Program-made: the position numbers and the translations under genes
In this document: positions 27,106 to 39,132 of the stretch, piece by piece
Position numbering within the stretch: the first letter of the stretch is position 1
How the letters are laid out: each line of letters opens with the position of its first letter
The notes under the pieces: model-generated
The model's input: only the letters and a program-made list of their open reading frames with translations
Told to the model about the DNA's origin: nothing
Databases searched by the model: none
Source: Clostridiales bacterium
GTDB lineage: Bacteria; Bacillota; Clostridia; Oscillospirales; Oscillospiraceae
Reading direction: 5' to 3'
Length of the DNA stretch: 64,000 nucleotides
NCBI GenBank assembly: GCA_004556755.1
Contig: SFFW01000003.1
Location: 19,398-83,397, forward strand

Positions 27106-27822
27106 ATGGACGAGAAAAATCAGATCTTGAAAAACTGGATAGACAGCAGCGACAACGTGGTGTTTTTCGGCGGCGCCGGAGTGTCCACGGAGAGCGGGAT
27201 CCCCGACTTCCGCAGCGTTGACGGGCTGTACAACCAGCAGTGGAAATACCCTCCCGAAACGATACTCAGCCACAGCTTTTTCGTCCGCTATCCGGAGGAG
27301 TATTACCGCTTCCACCGTGAAAAGCTCGTTATCGACGGTGTGAAACCGAACGCCGCTCACTTAAAGCTTGCGGAGCTTGAGCGTGAGGGAAAGCTCCGTG
27401 CGGTGATAACTCAGAATATAGACGGGCTGCATCAGGCGGCGGGCAGCAAAAACGTGCTTGAGCTGCACGGCAGCATTTTAAGAAGCTACTGCTCTGCCTG
27501 CGGAAAGCCCTACCCGGCGGATAAGATGAACCACGGCGAGGGAGTGCCGAATTGCTCCTGCGGCGGCGTTATAAGACCCGACATCGTTTTGTATGAGGAG
27601 CCGCTGGATGAGAGCATAATGACACGGGCGCTTCACTACATTTCGGAGGCTGATGTGCTTATAATCGGAGGGACGTCACTGAACGTCTACCCGGCTGCGG
27701 GACTGATAAATTATTACCGGGGCAATAAGCTTGCGCTCATTAACCTCGGCAGCACGCCCTATGACAATGAGGCGGATCTTGTGATAAACGAAAAAATCGG
27801 AAGGGTGTTCGGTAGGCTTTGA
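27106..27822 (+). CDS. NAD-dependent protein deacylase (sirtuin)
   Basis: 238 residues. It removes acyl groups from lysines using NAD. Motifs in order are the GAGVSTESGIPDFRS cofactor loop (from about residue 23), TQNIDGLHQAAG, the catalytic His in ELHGS near 117, a zinc site CSAC...CSCGG, and IIGGTSLNVYPAAG. The compact length and C-C..C-C zinc site fit bacterial class III/U sirtuins. Own promoter; overlaps the glycosyltransferase gene. Confidence 0.93.
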   Translation: MDEKNQILKNWIDSSDNVVFFGGAGVSTESGIPDFRSVDGLYNQQWKYPPETILSHSFFVRYPEEYYRFHREKLVIDGVKPNAAHLKLAELEREGKLRAVITQNIDGLHQAAGSKNVLELHGSILRSYCSACGKPYPADKMNHGEGVPNCSCGGVIRPDIVLYEEPLDESIMTRALHYISEADVLIIGGTSLNVYPAAGLINYYRGNKLALINLGSTPYDNEADLVINEKIGRVFGRL

Positions 27823-28562
27823 GTAGGATAGAAGTGCTTGGCGTCGGGTTTGACAATCTGACGAGGGAAGAAACGGTCAATGCGTGCATGAAGCTTATAG
27901 AAAAGCACGCATCCTCATACATGGTAACGCCCAACCCCGAAATAGTCATGGCGAGCTGGGATAACGAAGCGCTCAAAACCGCAGCGGAAAATGCCGACCT
28001 CGTCATATCGGACGGTATCGGTGTCGTAAAGGCGGCAAAGATCCTCGGCACCCCGCTTAAAGAGCGTCTGCCGGGCATCGAGATATGCGAAGCCGTGATA
28101 GAGCGGCTGTCCGACATCGGCGGGAGCGTCTTCCTGCTTGGCGCAAAGCCCGGCGTTGCGGAAAAGGCGGCAGAGAATCTTAAGAAAAAGTACCCCGGAC
28201 TTGTCGTCTGCGGTACGCAGGACGGATATTTTAAGGACTCGGAGCCGATCATCGAGGCGATAAACGCCGCAAAGCCCGATTTTCTGATGGTGTGCCTCGG
28301 CGCACCGAAGCAGGAGCTGTGGATGTACGACAACGCATCCCGTCTCGACGTGGGACTTATGGGCGGTCTCGGCGGATCGCTGGACGTGTTTGCGGGAGTG
28401 ACCGACAGAGCGCCGAAGATCTGGCAAAGGCTCGGACTTGAGTGGCTCCACCGATGCATAAAGGAGCCGTGGCGCTTTAAACGCATTGCAAGGCTCCCGC
28501 TGTTTATGACTAAAGCCGTAGAAACGAGGATTAAAAGAACTTTCAATGGACACAAAGGGTAA
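27819..28562 (+). CDS. WecG/TagA/CpsF family glycosyltransferase
   Basis: 247 residues. The family transfers N-acetylmannosamine or related sugars to undecaprenyl-linked GlcNAc, an early step of teichoic-acid or surface-polysaccharide synthesis. Signatures are the VTPNPEIVMAS segment, SDGIGVVKAAK, FLLGAKPGVAEKAAENL, LMVCLGAPKQELWM and MGGLGGSLDVFAG. The TTG start at 27819 overlaps the preceding stop; a GTG a few codons in is an alternative. It overlaps tmk by 17 bases. Confidence 0.9.
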   Translation: MSRIEVLGVGFDNLTREETVNACMKLIEKHASSYMVTPNPEIVMASWDNEALKTAAENADLVISDGIGVVKAAKILGTPLKERLPGIEICEAVIERLSDIGGSVFLLGAKPGVAEKAAENLKKKYPGLVVCGTQDGYFKDSEPIIEAINAAKPDFLMVCLGAPKQELWMYDNASRLDVGLMGGLGGSLDVFAGVTDRAPKIWQRLGLEWLHRCIKEPWRFKRIARLPLFMTKAVETRIKRTFNGHKG

Positions 28563-29220
28563 GCTGATAGTATTTGAAGGGATAGACGGAAGCGGCAAAT
28601 CCGCACATTACAGAAGGGTCTGTGCCAGACTTCAGGAGGACGGCGTCGACTACCGTCACATAGTTTTTCCCCGCTACGATAACGAAAGCTCCGCACTCAT
28701 CCGTATGTACCTAAACGGGGAGTTCGGCTCAAATCCGACGGATGTCAATGCGTACACGGCATCGACCTTCTTTGCCGTGGACAGATTTGCATCCTATAAA
28801 AGAGACTGGGGCGAGTACCACTCTGCGGGCGGCTTTGTGCTGTCCGACAGGTACACGACCTCCAATGCGGTGCATCAGGGATCGAAGCTGCCGGATGACG
28901 AGCTGCTGCCGTTTTTCGACTGGCTGTACGATCTTGAGCATAACAAAATGGGACTGCCTGTCCCGGACCTTGTGATATACCTCGACGTGGACATCGAGAC
29001 CTCGCTTGCGAGGATGAAGCACCGTCAGGAAAAGACGAACACTCATGCCGACATCCACGAGAAGGACATTGAGTATCTCAAAAACTGTCTCCGTGTTGCG
29101 GACAAAGCCGCCGAGCATTACAGATGGCACAGGATACCGTTTTTGTCAAACGGCGTCGAACGCAGCATCGAGGACAAGCACGAGGAGATATACTCCGTCA
29201 TTATGGACGCATTAGAATAA
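28546..29220 (+). CDS. tmk: thymidylate kinase
   Basis: 224 residues. Tmk phosphorylates dTMP to dTDP. The P-loop FEGIDGSGKS lies at about 10-19, the substrate-binding segment has FFAVDRFASYK and LSDRYTTSNAVHQ, and the LID region has DLVIYLDVDIETSLARM. The P-loop lacks the usual following Thr-Thr, ending KSAHYRR, a modest deviation. Confidence 0.93.
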   Translation: MDTKGKLIVFEGIDGSGKSAHYRRVCARLQEDGVDYRHIVFPRYDNESSALIRMYLNGEFGSNPTDVNAYTASTFFAVDRFASYKRDWGEYHSAGGFVLSDRYTTSNAVHQGSKLPDDELLPFFDWLYDLEHNKMGLPVPDLVIYLDVDIETSLARMKHRQEKTNTHADIHEKDIEYLKNCLRVADKAAEHYRWHRIPFLSNGVERSIEDKHEEIYSVIMDALE

Positions 29221-29223
29221 AAA

Positions 29224-29247
29224 CTGAGACTCCCGAAGGAGTCTCAG
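29224..29247 (-). terminator. terminator of the Cys/Gly microprotein gene
   Basis: A ten-base-pair stem CTGAGACTCC / GGAGTCTCAG. Read on minus, the loop is TTCG closed by C and G, and TTTTTATT follows, so it terminates the minus-strand gene. The plus side has no T-run. Confidence 0.85.
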
Positions 29248-29260
29248 AAGCACTGGAGCT

Positions 29261-29401
29261 TTAGCAGCCGCAGCCGTTGTTGTTGCCGCAGCCGCAGCCA
29301 CAGCCGTCGTTGTTGCCGCAGCCGCAGCCGCCGCAGGCGAAGAAGAGTATCAGGAGAATGATGATGATCCAGATGCAGCTGTTATTGTTTCCACAGAACA
29401 T
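29261..29401 (-). CDS. 46-aa Cys/Gly/Asn-rich membrane microprotein
   Basis: The ATG at 29401 has an AAGGG site just upstream. After MFCGNNNSC comes one hydrophobic helix (IWIIIILLILFFA), then a tail of CG, CGCG, GNND and GNNN repeats ending NGCGC. It has nine cysteines in 46 residues. The helix-plus-glycine-rich layout recalls YjcZ-type sporulation peptides, but the Cys density is unusual. A true gene is supported by the ribosome site, own terminator and lack of any overlapping ORF. Function unknown; spore coat or metal binding are guesses. Confidence 0.75.
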   Translation of the reverse strand: MFCGNNNSCIWIIIILLILFFACGGCGCGNNDGCGCGCGNNNGCGC

Positions 29402-29560
29402 AAAATAACCCTTTCCCCGCACAATGTATTGCGTGTCACCGTCCGGTGCGGCGGACAATTGTGAGCGCTGCTATAACGGAATACGCAGAACTTTCTGCGC
29501 CTGAGATATATTATGCCGGACCACGGATTCCGGTTACTAACCGATCAAAGGAGATATGCA
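29402..29560. other. divergent intergenic region before mltG
   Basis: Separates the microprotein gene (minus) from mltG (plus). It contains a TATAAC/TATTAT-type AT stretch near 29470-29515 and a small CGCAGAA/TTCTGCG hairpin around 29484-29500, but no promoter I can place with confidence. Confidence 0.4.
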
Positions 29561-30874
29561 ATGATCGACGAAGTAAATTTTGACGAGCTGTTCGGGAAAA
29601 AATCCGAAACCACGCAGAAGGCAAAGTCCGCTCCCGCAAAGAAGCAGGCAAAGCCGAGTACTGCAAAGCCCGCCGCCGAAAAGACCGCTTCCGCAAAGAA
29701 GCCCGCAAAGAGCCCTGCCGATAAAACGGCAGCACCCAAAGCCGCAGCGCCGTCGGGCGCTTCAAAGAAGCCTGAAAAGCACGGTGCACTCAACGGTCTG
29801 CTGTACATCGTATTTGTCATCAGCGTCAGCGTCATACTTGCCTGCCTTGCGTGGCTTGCGGCGACGGATATACTGGCGCTCAACGCCTCGGACATCACCG
29901 AGACCGTCGTTCTTCCCAAGGACAAATTCGAGGTTAAGATAACCGAGACAACGGACGCAAACGGCAAAACCGTAAAGCAGAAGGACTACGTCGCAGATAT
30001 CGACTTTGTCGCCGACGAGCTTTACGATGCCGGCATCATAAAGTACAAGTGGCTGTTTAAGATCTATTGCTCGCTTGCCGACGCAGAGAATACGATCGAC
30101 CCCGGCACCTACGTTTTAAAGGGCAGCTACGACTACAGAGCGCTCGTAAAGAAGATGCAGTCCGGTTCCAACTCCATGGTCCGTATAAAAATAACCTTCC
30201 CCGAAGGCTACACGATGAATCAGATATTCAAAAAGCTTGACGAGGAGGGAGTCTGCGAATACGACGAGCTGATGGAAGCCGCCGCCAACGCAAGCTTCAA
30301 CTACAAGTTCCTTGAGGGCGTCGAGCCGGGCAATGCAAACAGACTTGAGGGCTTCCTATTCCCGGATACCTATGAGTTCTACGAAGGAATGCCCGCATCC
30401 AGCGCCATAAACAAGCTACTCAGCGGCTTCCACTACCGTTTGACCAAGGAAATGTACGGTTGGCAGGAAAGCACGGGACTGAGCTGGGCGCAGATTGTCA
30501 ACATCGCCTCCATGATCGAAAAGGAAGCGGCAAACGATGATGAGCGTGCAAGGATCGCTTCGGTCATCTACAACCGCCTCGAAAAGGGCTGGCCCCTGCA
30601 GATAGACTCCACGACGCTGTACGAATATCCCGACCACGTCGGTGCGCCGACCGCCGAGATGCTGCAAAGCGATTCGCCGTACAACACGAGAATAAGCGTC
30701 GGACTGCCGCCCACGGCAATATGCAGTCCGGGCCTTGCCTCAATAAGGGCAGCGCTCCGTCCGGCGGATACGAACTACCTGTTCTATGCGCTCGACACCG
30801 AGACGGGTACACACAGATTCTTCAGCTCCAGCTCCGAGTTTGAAGCCTTTATCGCAACGCAGAACTATGATTGA
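29561..30874 (+). CDS. mltG: endolytic murein transglycosylase MltG
   Basis: 437 residues. MltG cuts nascent glycan strands at the membrane. The ATG at 29561 is chosen for its AAAGGAG site; a reading from 29513 lacks one. Residues 1-75 are Lys/Ala/Pro-rich and cytoplasmic, a membrane helix spans about 79-101, then the YceG domain: PEGYTMNQIF, LEGFLFPDTYEF, ASMIEKEAANDDERARIASVIYNRL with the catalytic Glu, LQIDSTTLY and YNTRISVGLPPTAI. Its 3' end overlaps the U32 gene by eight bases; mltG with U32 genes and alaS is also seen in Bacillus. Confidence 0.94.
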   Translation: MIDEVNFDELFGKKSETTQKAKSAPAKKQAKPSTAKPAAEKTASAKKPAKSPADKTAAPKAAAPSGASKKPEKHGALNGLLYIVFVISVSVILACLAWLAATDILALNASDITETVVLPKDKFEVKITETTDANGKTVKQKDYVADIDFVADELYDAGIIKYKWLFKIYCSLADAENTIDPGTYVLKGSYDYRALVKKMQSGSNSMVRIKITFPEGYTMNQIFKKLDEEGVCEYDELMEAAANASFNYKFLEGVEPGNANRLEGFLFPDTYEFYEGMPASSAINKLLSGFHYRLTKEMYGWQESTGLSWAQIVNIASMIEKEAANDDERARIASVIYNRLEKGWPLQIDSTTLYEYPDHVGAPTAEMLQSDSPYNTRISVGLPPTAICSPGLASIRAALRPADTNYLFYALDTETGTHRFFSSSSEFEAFIATQNYD

Positions 30875-32068
30875 TAAGCCGGAACTTTTGTCGCCGGCAG
30901 GCGATATGGAGCGCCTTAAAATGGCGCTCCACTACGGCGCTGACGCCGTTTACCTTGCGGGAGAACGCTTCGGAATGCGTGCTGCCGCAGGTAATTTTAA
31001 TTTTGAACAGCTTTCCGCCGCAGTTAAGCTTTCGCACGAAAAGGGCGCTAAGGTACACCTCACCTGCAACACCCTGCCGAGGGAATCGGAGCTTGCGGAG
31101 CTTCCCGCATTTTTGGAGTCGGCGGAGGAGGCCGGGGTCGATGCATTCATAATTGCCGACCTCGGCGTCATGCGTGCTGCGGAAAGGTACGCACCGAGAG
31201 TCGAGCGTCATGTGAGTACGCAGCTCGGCGTCATAAACAGTGCGACCGCCCGTGCGCTGTACGACATGGGTGCAAAGCGTGTGGTTCTCGCAAGGGAAAC
31301 GCCGATGGAGGACATATTCACAATCCGTGCCAATACGCCGAAGGAGCTTCAGATCGAAGCCTTTGTCCACGGTGCGATGTGCGTTTCGTTCTCCGGGCGC
31401 TGCCTGCTGTCAAACTACCTCACCGGGAGGGACGCAAACCGTGGCGCCTGTGCGCAGCCGTGCAGATGGAAGTACCGCCTCGTGGAGGAATCCCGCCCCG
31501 GCGAATACTTCGAGATAAGTGAGGACGGCGGAACATATATCATGAACTCACGGGATATGTGCATGATCGAGCATATTCCGGAGCTTATCAGTGCGGGCGT
31601 CACGAGCATGAAGATAGAGGGACGCATGAAGTCGGCGTACTACGCCGCCGCCGTCACGAATGCCTACCGCCATGCGATAGACTGTGCAGTCACGGGGCAG
31701 GAGCTTCCCGAGGTGTGGCGCCGTGAGGTCGATATGGTTAGCCATCGTCCCTATACCACAGGCTTTTACTACGGCTATCCGGGACAGCACTACTCGGACG
31801 CTTCGTACTTTTCGGGTGCGGAGGTCTGCGCCGTGGTCGAGAGCTGTGACGCAAACGGCATGGCGGAGCTTACTCAGCGCAACCGCTTTAGCGTCGGCGA
31901 TACGCTTGAGCTTTTGACGAACGATGCTGAGCCTTTGCAGTTTACCGCCGGAGAAATGATAAACGAGGCGGGGGAGAGCATAACCGCAACGCCCCATGCC
32001 ATGATGAGATTTAAAATGCAGCTTCCCAAAAGCTGCTCTAAGCTATCAATAGTAAGGAGAGTAAAGAA

Positions 32069-32072
<4 letters not shown>
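30867..32072 (+). CDS. peptidase U32 family protein, likely tRNA hydroxylation factor
   Basis: 401 residues. The U32 signature EAFVHGAMCVSFSGRCLLS is intact, followed by the cysteines GACAQPCRWKY. LLSPAGDMERLKMALHYGADAVYLA is the usual N-terminus. Members once called collagenases (TrhP, RlhA) are now linked to hydroxylation of tRNA uridine or rRNA cytidine; the mltG-alaS neighbourhood favours the TrhP role. ATG at 30867 overlaps mltG. Which RNA it modifies is inference. Confidence 0.88.
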
Positions 32073-34735
<2,663 letters not shown>

Positions 34736-34750
34736 TACGGAGGTAAAACC

Positions 34751-35092
34751 ATGAACGATTGCCTGTTTTGCAAAATAATCGACGGAGAGATCCCCTCCGC
34801 CAAGGTGTATGAGGACGAAAATGTCTACTCATTCAGAGACATAAATCCGCAGGCGCCGGTACACATTCTCGTGCTGCCGAGAAAGCACATCTGCTGCGCC
34901 GACGAGATAGATGCATCAAACTCCGAACTTGTCGGCAAGTGCTTTGAAGCGATCGCAAAGATCGCAAAAAGCGAAGGTCTCGAAAACGGATACAGAGTCG
35001 TGAACAACTGCGGCGAGGACGGAGGACAGACCGTAAAGCACCTGCATTTCCACCTGTTGGGCGGCAAAAAGCTCAACGAGGGAATGGCATAA
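34751..35092 (+). CDS. HIT-family nucleotide hydrolase (HinT-like)
   Basis: 113 residues. CLFCKIIDGEIPSAKVYEDE and the histidine triad KHLHFHLLGG are diagnostic. HinT proteins hydrolyse adenosine phosphoramidates and aminoacyl-adenylates. It follows alaS by 15 bases with a GGAGG site and is ended by a strong terminator, placing it at the end of the mltG-alaS unit. Confidence 0.95.
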   Translation: MNDCLFCKIIDGEIPSAKVYEDENVYSFRDINPQAPVHILVLPRKHICCADEIDASNSELVGKCFEAIAKIAKSEGLENGYRVVNNCGEDGGQTVKHLHFHLLGGKKLNEGMA

Positions 35093-35100
35093 AATAAAAG

Positions 35101-35137
35101 AAAAAAGCAGAAAGTCCCAAGCTTTCTGCTTTTTTTG
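35101..35137 (+). terminator. Rho-independent terminator after the HIT gene
   Basis: AAAAAAGCAGAAAG and CTTTCTGCTTTTTTT form a stem with a seven-base loop and a long T-run. Confidence 0.92.
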
Positions 35138-35151
35138 CGTGGGTGATATGA

Positions 35152-37422
35152 TTGAAGGGGATACGCAGGCTTGCCTGCCTCACGGCAGGATTCTCGGCGG
35201 GTGTATTTTCCGCACATTATCTTATCGACGGAGAAAGCCTGTACATGGCGGCGCTCGTGTGCCTTGCGGCGTCGCTGATCGGGTTTCTGTTTAAAGGAAA
35301 TACAAGAAAAAGAATATTACTGTTGCTTGTGCCGGCGGCGTTCGGGCTGTGTTACTATAAGCTCACTGCCGAGCGTCTGCTTTATCCGACAGAAGCGCTT
35401 GAGGACGAGACGCTGACAGTACGTGCAGAAGTCGAGGACTACCCGCAGTATACCGACAACTCGGTGATCCTGCACCTGTCGCTGCGTGAAAAGGACCTGC
35501 CCGAAAGCTCGACCTACGTTGCGTCTTATGATTTCGATGTGCCGGAGCTTTGTCCCGGCGACATTGTGGAGGCGGAGCTTAGATTTAAGTCTGCCCGCAT
35601 GGAATACGGTGAGTATTACGACTATAATCTGTCAAAGGGGCTGACCGCAAATGCGACCTTGGCGGGAGACGTTCGCATTATTGAACGCTCCGACGGTGAA
35701 ATTCAATACCTGCCGGAGAGCATTGCGCTCAGGCTCAGCGAGATAATATTGAGCATCTACCCGGACGATACGGCGCCGTTTATGCTCTCGATGATCGTCG
35801 GCGATAAAAGCGAGCTGCGTGACGACGTTGAGCTGAATACGGCGATGTCGGTGTCCGGCATTGCACATATCATTGCGGTTTCGGGTATGCACGTTGCGTT
35901 CCTTGTGGGATTTTTGCAGCTCGTTTTCGGGAACCGCAGAGCCTTGGCATGCTTCTGCATCACGCTTGTGTGGCTGTTCGTGCTGGTCGCCGGAGCGCCG
36001 CCGTCCGCAGTCAGAGCGGGAATAATGCAGACTCTGCTGCTTTTGGCGCCCATTTTCGGGCGTGAAAACGATGCGCTCACCTCGCTCGGCTTTGCCTTGG
36101 CGCTTATCCTGCTCATTAACCCCTTTGCCTGCGGGAGCGTGGGCTTGCAGCTTTCGTTCGGCGCTATGGCGGGTATTGTTTCGTTTGCTCAGCCACTGTA
36201 TAATACCCTTAAAGACAAGCTCGCTAAGCTCGGACGCATTGGGGATTACGCAGCCGGAACGGTCTCAAGCTCGCTTGCGGTCTCGGTCTTTACCGTGCCG
36301 CTTGTTGCCGTGCATTTCGGGTATGTTTCGCTGTACTCGGTTCTTACGAACGTTCTGACCCTGTGGGTGGTGTCCTTCGTTTTCATATCCGGCATCGTGA
36401 TTTGTGCCGTTGCGCTTATATCTTTGCCTGTCGCAAGGCTTGCGGCGTCGCTTGCGTCTTACGGAGTGCGCTATATCACAGGCATCGCAAAGCTCGTGCT
36501 TCGGCTCCCGTACTCTGCGCTGTATGTTGAAAACAAGGCGGTTTTGGTGTGGCTTTGCACACTGTATCTTGCCTTTGCTCTGTGCTTTGTACTGAGAAAG
36601 CGCCCGAAGCTTCGGATACTTTTGCCGCTTTGCTTTGCGTCACTTGTACTGCTGATCGCAGGCACGGTGTATGTCGGCAGCCGTGACGAGGGTACCGTCG
36701 CCGCACTCGACGTCGGAAGCGGTCAGTGCATCGTTTTTACACGGGGCAGCTCGACCGTTGCGGTGGACTGCGGCAGTTCGAGTACGCTCACGAATGCCGG
36801 AGCGGAGCTTGCGCAATACCTCTCCGCAAGAGGGCGGACGCACATAGATTGCCTCGTGCTGACGCATCTTGACAGCGACCACGTTAACGGCCTGCACAAG
36901 CTGCTGTGTCTTATGGACGTTGACAGGATCATTTTGCCGGAAGCGGCAAAGTACGGCGACAGCGCCAAGGCGTACCGAAGCGTCAGAGCGCTTGCAAGGC
37001 AATACGGAACGGAGATCTACTGCTCCGGGCGTGCGGAGACGATATGCGAAGGCGAAATAGATCTGTATTTTTATAAACCGTACAGAGGAAGCGGCTCCAA
37101 TAACAGAGGTCTGCTCCTCACGGTCTCGCTCGACGGCTATGACACGCTCATTACGGGTGACGCAGGGCAGACGGTCGAGAAAATGCTCGTGCGGGACAAC
37201 AACCTTTCGGGTACCGACCTTTTGGTCGTCGGGCATCACGGCTCCGACTATTCGTGTTCACCGGAGCTGCTTTACGAGGCAAACCCTGCCGATGCGATAA
37301 TTTCGATCGGCTATAACAGCTACGGGCATCCGTCTTACCGTGTGCTGACCTTGCTTGAGCTTCGTGGCGTTGAGATACATAGGACGGACTTAGACGGCAG
37401 AGTCGTTATTAAGGCTTCTTAG
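35152..37422 (+). CDS. comEC: DNA uptake channel protein ComEC/Rec2
   Basis: 756 residues. ComEC moves transforming DNA across the membrane. An N-terminal membrane and OB-like segment (1-180) is followed by the multi-helix Competence domain (about 190-500; AVSGMHVAFLVGFLQLVFG, GAPPSAVRAGIMQTL) and a metallo-beta-lactamase-like nuclease domain from about 510 (LDVGSGQCI, LVLTHLDSDHVNGL, LLVVGHHGSDYS). Start is a TTG at 35152 because the nearby ATG is out of frame; its ribosome site is weak, so low expression is likely. comEC-holA is a conserved Firmicute pair. Confidence 0.93.
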   Translation: MKGIRRLACLTAGFSAGVFSAHYLIDGESLYMAALVCLAASLIGFLFKGNTRKRILLLLVPAAFGLCYYKLTAERLLYPTEALEDETLTVRAEVEDYPQYTDNSVILHLSLREKDLPESSTYVASYDFDVPELCPGDIVEAELRFKSARMEYGEYYDYNLSKGLTANATLAGDVRIIERSDGEIQYLPESIALRLSEIILSIYPDDTAPFMLSMIVGDKSELRDDVELNTAMSVSGIAHIIAVSGMHVAFLVGFLQLVFGNRRALACFCITLVWLFVLVAGAPPSAVRAGIMQTLLLLAPIFGRENDALTSLGFALALILLINPFACGSVGLQLSFGAMAGIVSFAQPLYNTLKDKLAKLGRIGDYAAGTVSSSLAVSVFTVPLVAVHFGYVSLYSVLTNVLTLWVVSFVFISGIVICAVALISLPVARLAASLASYGVRYITGIAKLVLRLPYSALYVENKAVLVWLCTLYLAFALCFVLRKRPKLRILLPLCFASLVLLIAGTVYVGSRDEGTVAALDVGSGQCIVFTRGSSTVAVDCGSSSTLTNAGAELAQYLSARGRTHIDCLVLTHLDSDHVNGLHKLLCLMDVDRIILPEAAKYGDSAKAYRSVRALARQYGTEIYCSGRAETICEGEIDLYFYKPYRGSGSNNRGLLLTVSLDGYDTLITGDAGQTVEKMLVRDNNLSGTDLLVVGHHGSDYSCSPELLYEANPADAIISIGYNSYGHPSYRVLTLLELRGVEIHRTDLDGRVVIKAS

Positions 37423-37431
37423 GAGAAAACA

Positions 37432-38487
37432 ATGGCAAAAAAGAAGGACGAACAGAAAATAAGCTACGCTGCGGCGGTGAGGGAGCTAAAAGAAAAAGGT
37501 CCCATGCGGCTCTACTTTTTGTGGGGCGAGGAGGATTATCTGACCTCCTGCTTCCGTGACGAGCTTAAAAAGGCGTGCATTTCGGACGCTGAGGACGATT
37601 TCAGCTACCACAGACTCGGAGAAAACTTCAGTGTTCCCGCACTGTCCGAGGCGGTGGATTCCATGCCGTTTCTGTCCGAGCGCAGCTTTGTTGAGGTCAA
37701 CGGACTTGACCTCAACAGACTGCCGGAGGCAAGCACGACGGAGCTTATAAAGATACTCAAGGACATTCCCGACTATTGCACGGTGGTGTTTACAGAGTCG
37801 TCGGAGTTTGAGCCGGACAAACGCTTAAAGCTGTACAAGGCGTTTCTGCCGCTGTGCAAGGAGCTTAGGTTCTCGGCGCAGGACGGGTCGCAGCTCATGC
37901 GCTGGATAGTCCGTCGCTTTGCGGCGGACGGGAAGGAGATAGAGCTTCCCGCAGCGCAGCGGCTCATAAGCGTCAGCGGTGAGCTGATGAACAGGCTCAT
38001 CCCCGAAATCGCCAAGATCTCGGCGTATGCGCAGGGGAGCAAGGTCACCGTCGCCGACGTGGACGCCGTTGCGCACCACATCCCGGAGGCGCTGGTTTTC
38101 GACATGACCGACCGCCTCTCCGCAGGAGAGTACAATGCGGCTCTCGGACTTTTGGGTGAGCTGCTTGCGGATAAAAATAACGAGCCCATTCAGATACTTG
38201 CGATAATCGGCATCCAGATGCGGAGACTGTATGCGGCCCGCCTTGCCATTGACGAGGGTCTCGGCAAGGACTATGTGATGAAGACCTGCGGACTGAAATA
38301 TGATTTTCAGGCGACAAAGCTCATGCGTCCGGCGCATGCTTTCACGGCGAAAAGCCTTGCCGATGCGGTGGAGCTTTGCGCCGAGACCGACTACAGGCTC
38401 AAAAGCAGCGCTGACGATCCGGCGTCGCTTTTAAAGGAGTGCGTGCTGCGTATCGCCGTGGGAGGCTCAAATGTACAGAGTGTCTGA
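37432..38487 (+). CDS. holA: DNA polymerase III delta subunit
   Basis: 351 residues. Delta opens the sliding clamp within the clamp loader. LYFLWGEEDYLTSCFRDELKK is the typical start, with a degenerate ATPase fold and the collar domain toward the C-terminus (LADKNNEPIQILAIIGIQMRRLY). It follows comEC by nine bases and overlaps the RNase M5-like gene. Its partner DnaX is encoded near 60-61 kb. Confidence 0.92.
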   Translation: MAKKKDEQKISYAAAVRELKEKGPMRLYFLWGEEDYLTSCFRDELKKACISDAEDDFSYHRLGENFSVPALSEAVDSMPFLSERSFVEVNGLDLNRLPEASTTELIKILKDIPDYCTVVFTESSEFEPDKRLKLYKAFLPLCKELRFSAQDGSQLMRWIVRRFAADGKEIELPAAQRLISVSGELMNRLIPEIAKISAYAQGSKVTVADVDAVAHHIPEALVFDMTDRLSAGEYNAALGLLGELLADKNNEPIQILAIIGIQMRRLYAARLAIDEGLGKDYVMKTCGLKYDFQATKLMRPAHAFTAKSLADAVELCAETDYRLKSSADDPASLLKECVLRIAVGGSNVQSV

Positions 38488-39070
38488 GGTCATCATCGTC
38501 GAGGGACGCTATGATAAAAACACGGTGCTGCAAGCCGTGGACGCCACGGTCATCGAGACCGGGGGCTTCGGAATATTCAACGATTCCGAGAAGCGCAGCC
38601 TCCTGCGCCGTCTTGCGCAGGAGCGTGGAATAGTCATACTCACAGATTCCGACGGAGCGGGGTTTCTCATCAGAAACAGCATAAAAGGCTTTATTAAGCC
38701 TGAATATATCAAAAATGCGTACATTCCCGACGTGTTCGGTAAGGAAAAACGCAAAAGCAAAGCCTCGTGCGAGGGCAAGCTCGGTGTTGAGGGGATGCGC
38801 CCGGAAGTGATCGTTGAGGCGCTCAGAAGCTGCGGCGCCACGATGGACGACTGCGAAGGGCGAAAGATCCCGGAGATCAGCAAAGCGGATATGTACGCAG
38901 CTGGACTTACGGGAAAACCCGGCAGTGCGGAAAAGAGAGCGGAGCTGAAGCGCAGGCTTTCGCTGCCGGAAAAGCTCAGCACCGACGGGCTTTTGCAGGT
39001 TTTAAACGTCATTATGACAAGAGACGAGTTTTATAAAGCCGTTCGGACACAAAATGGAGTGGAATTGTGA
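38471..39070 (+). CDS. RNase M5-like Toprim protein (RnmV family)
   Basis: 199 residues. A Toprim domain (EVIIVEGRYDKNTVLQAV; ILTDSDGAGFLIRN) is followed by YIPDVFGKEKRKSKASCEGKLGVEGM, which matches RNase M5/DUF4093 proteins that mature 5S rRNA. No ksgA, its usual Bacillus neighbour, is nearby. Overlap with holA by 17 bases suggests co-transcription. Exact RNA substrate is inferred from the family. Confidence 0.85.
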   Translation: MYRVSEVIIVEGRYDKNTVLQAVDATVIETGGFGIFNDSEKRSLLRRLAQERGIVILTDSDGAGFLIRNSIKGFIKPEYIKNAYIPDVFGKEKRKSKASCEGKLGVEGMRPEVIVEALRSCGATMDDCEGRKIPEISKADMYAAGLTGKPGSAEKRAELKRRLSLPEKLSTDGLLQVLNVIMTRDEFYKAVRTQNGVEL

Positions 39071-39079
39071 CGGCAAGTG

Positions 39080-39088
39080 TGTTATAAT
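39080..39088 (+). promoter_or_regulatory. extended -10 promoter of nrdR
   Basis: TG-T-TATAAT (39080-39088) is an extended -10 element about 45 bases before nrdR. No good -35 lies 17 bases upstream, as expected for the extended type. Confidence 0.5.
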
Positions 39089-39132
39089 ACACCAATAAAT
39101 GAAAACAATATACATATATGGAGGAAACCGAT

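Noticed and set aside
29450-29466. lac-operator-like sequence near mltG
   Set aside because: AATTGTGAGCGCT resembles half a lac operator, but there is no partner half-site, LacI gene or sugar gene nearby; coincidence.
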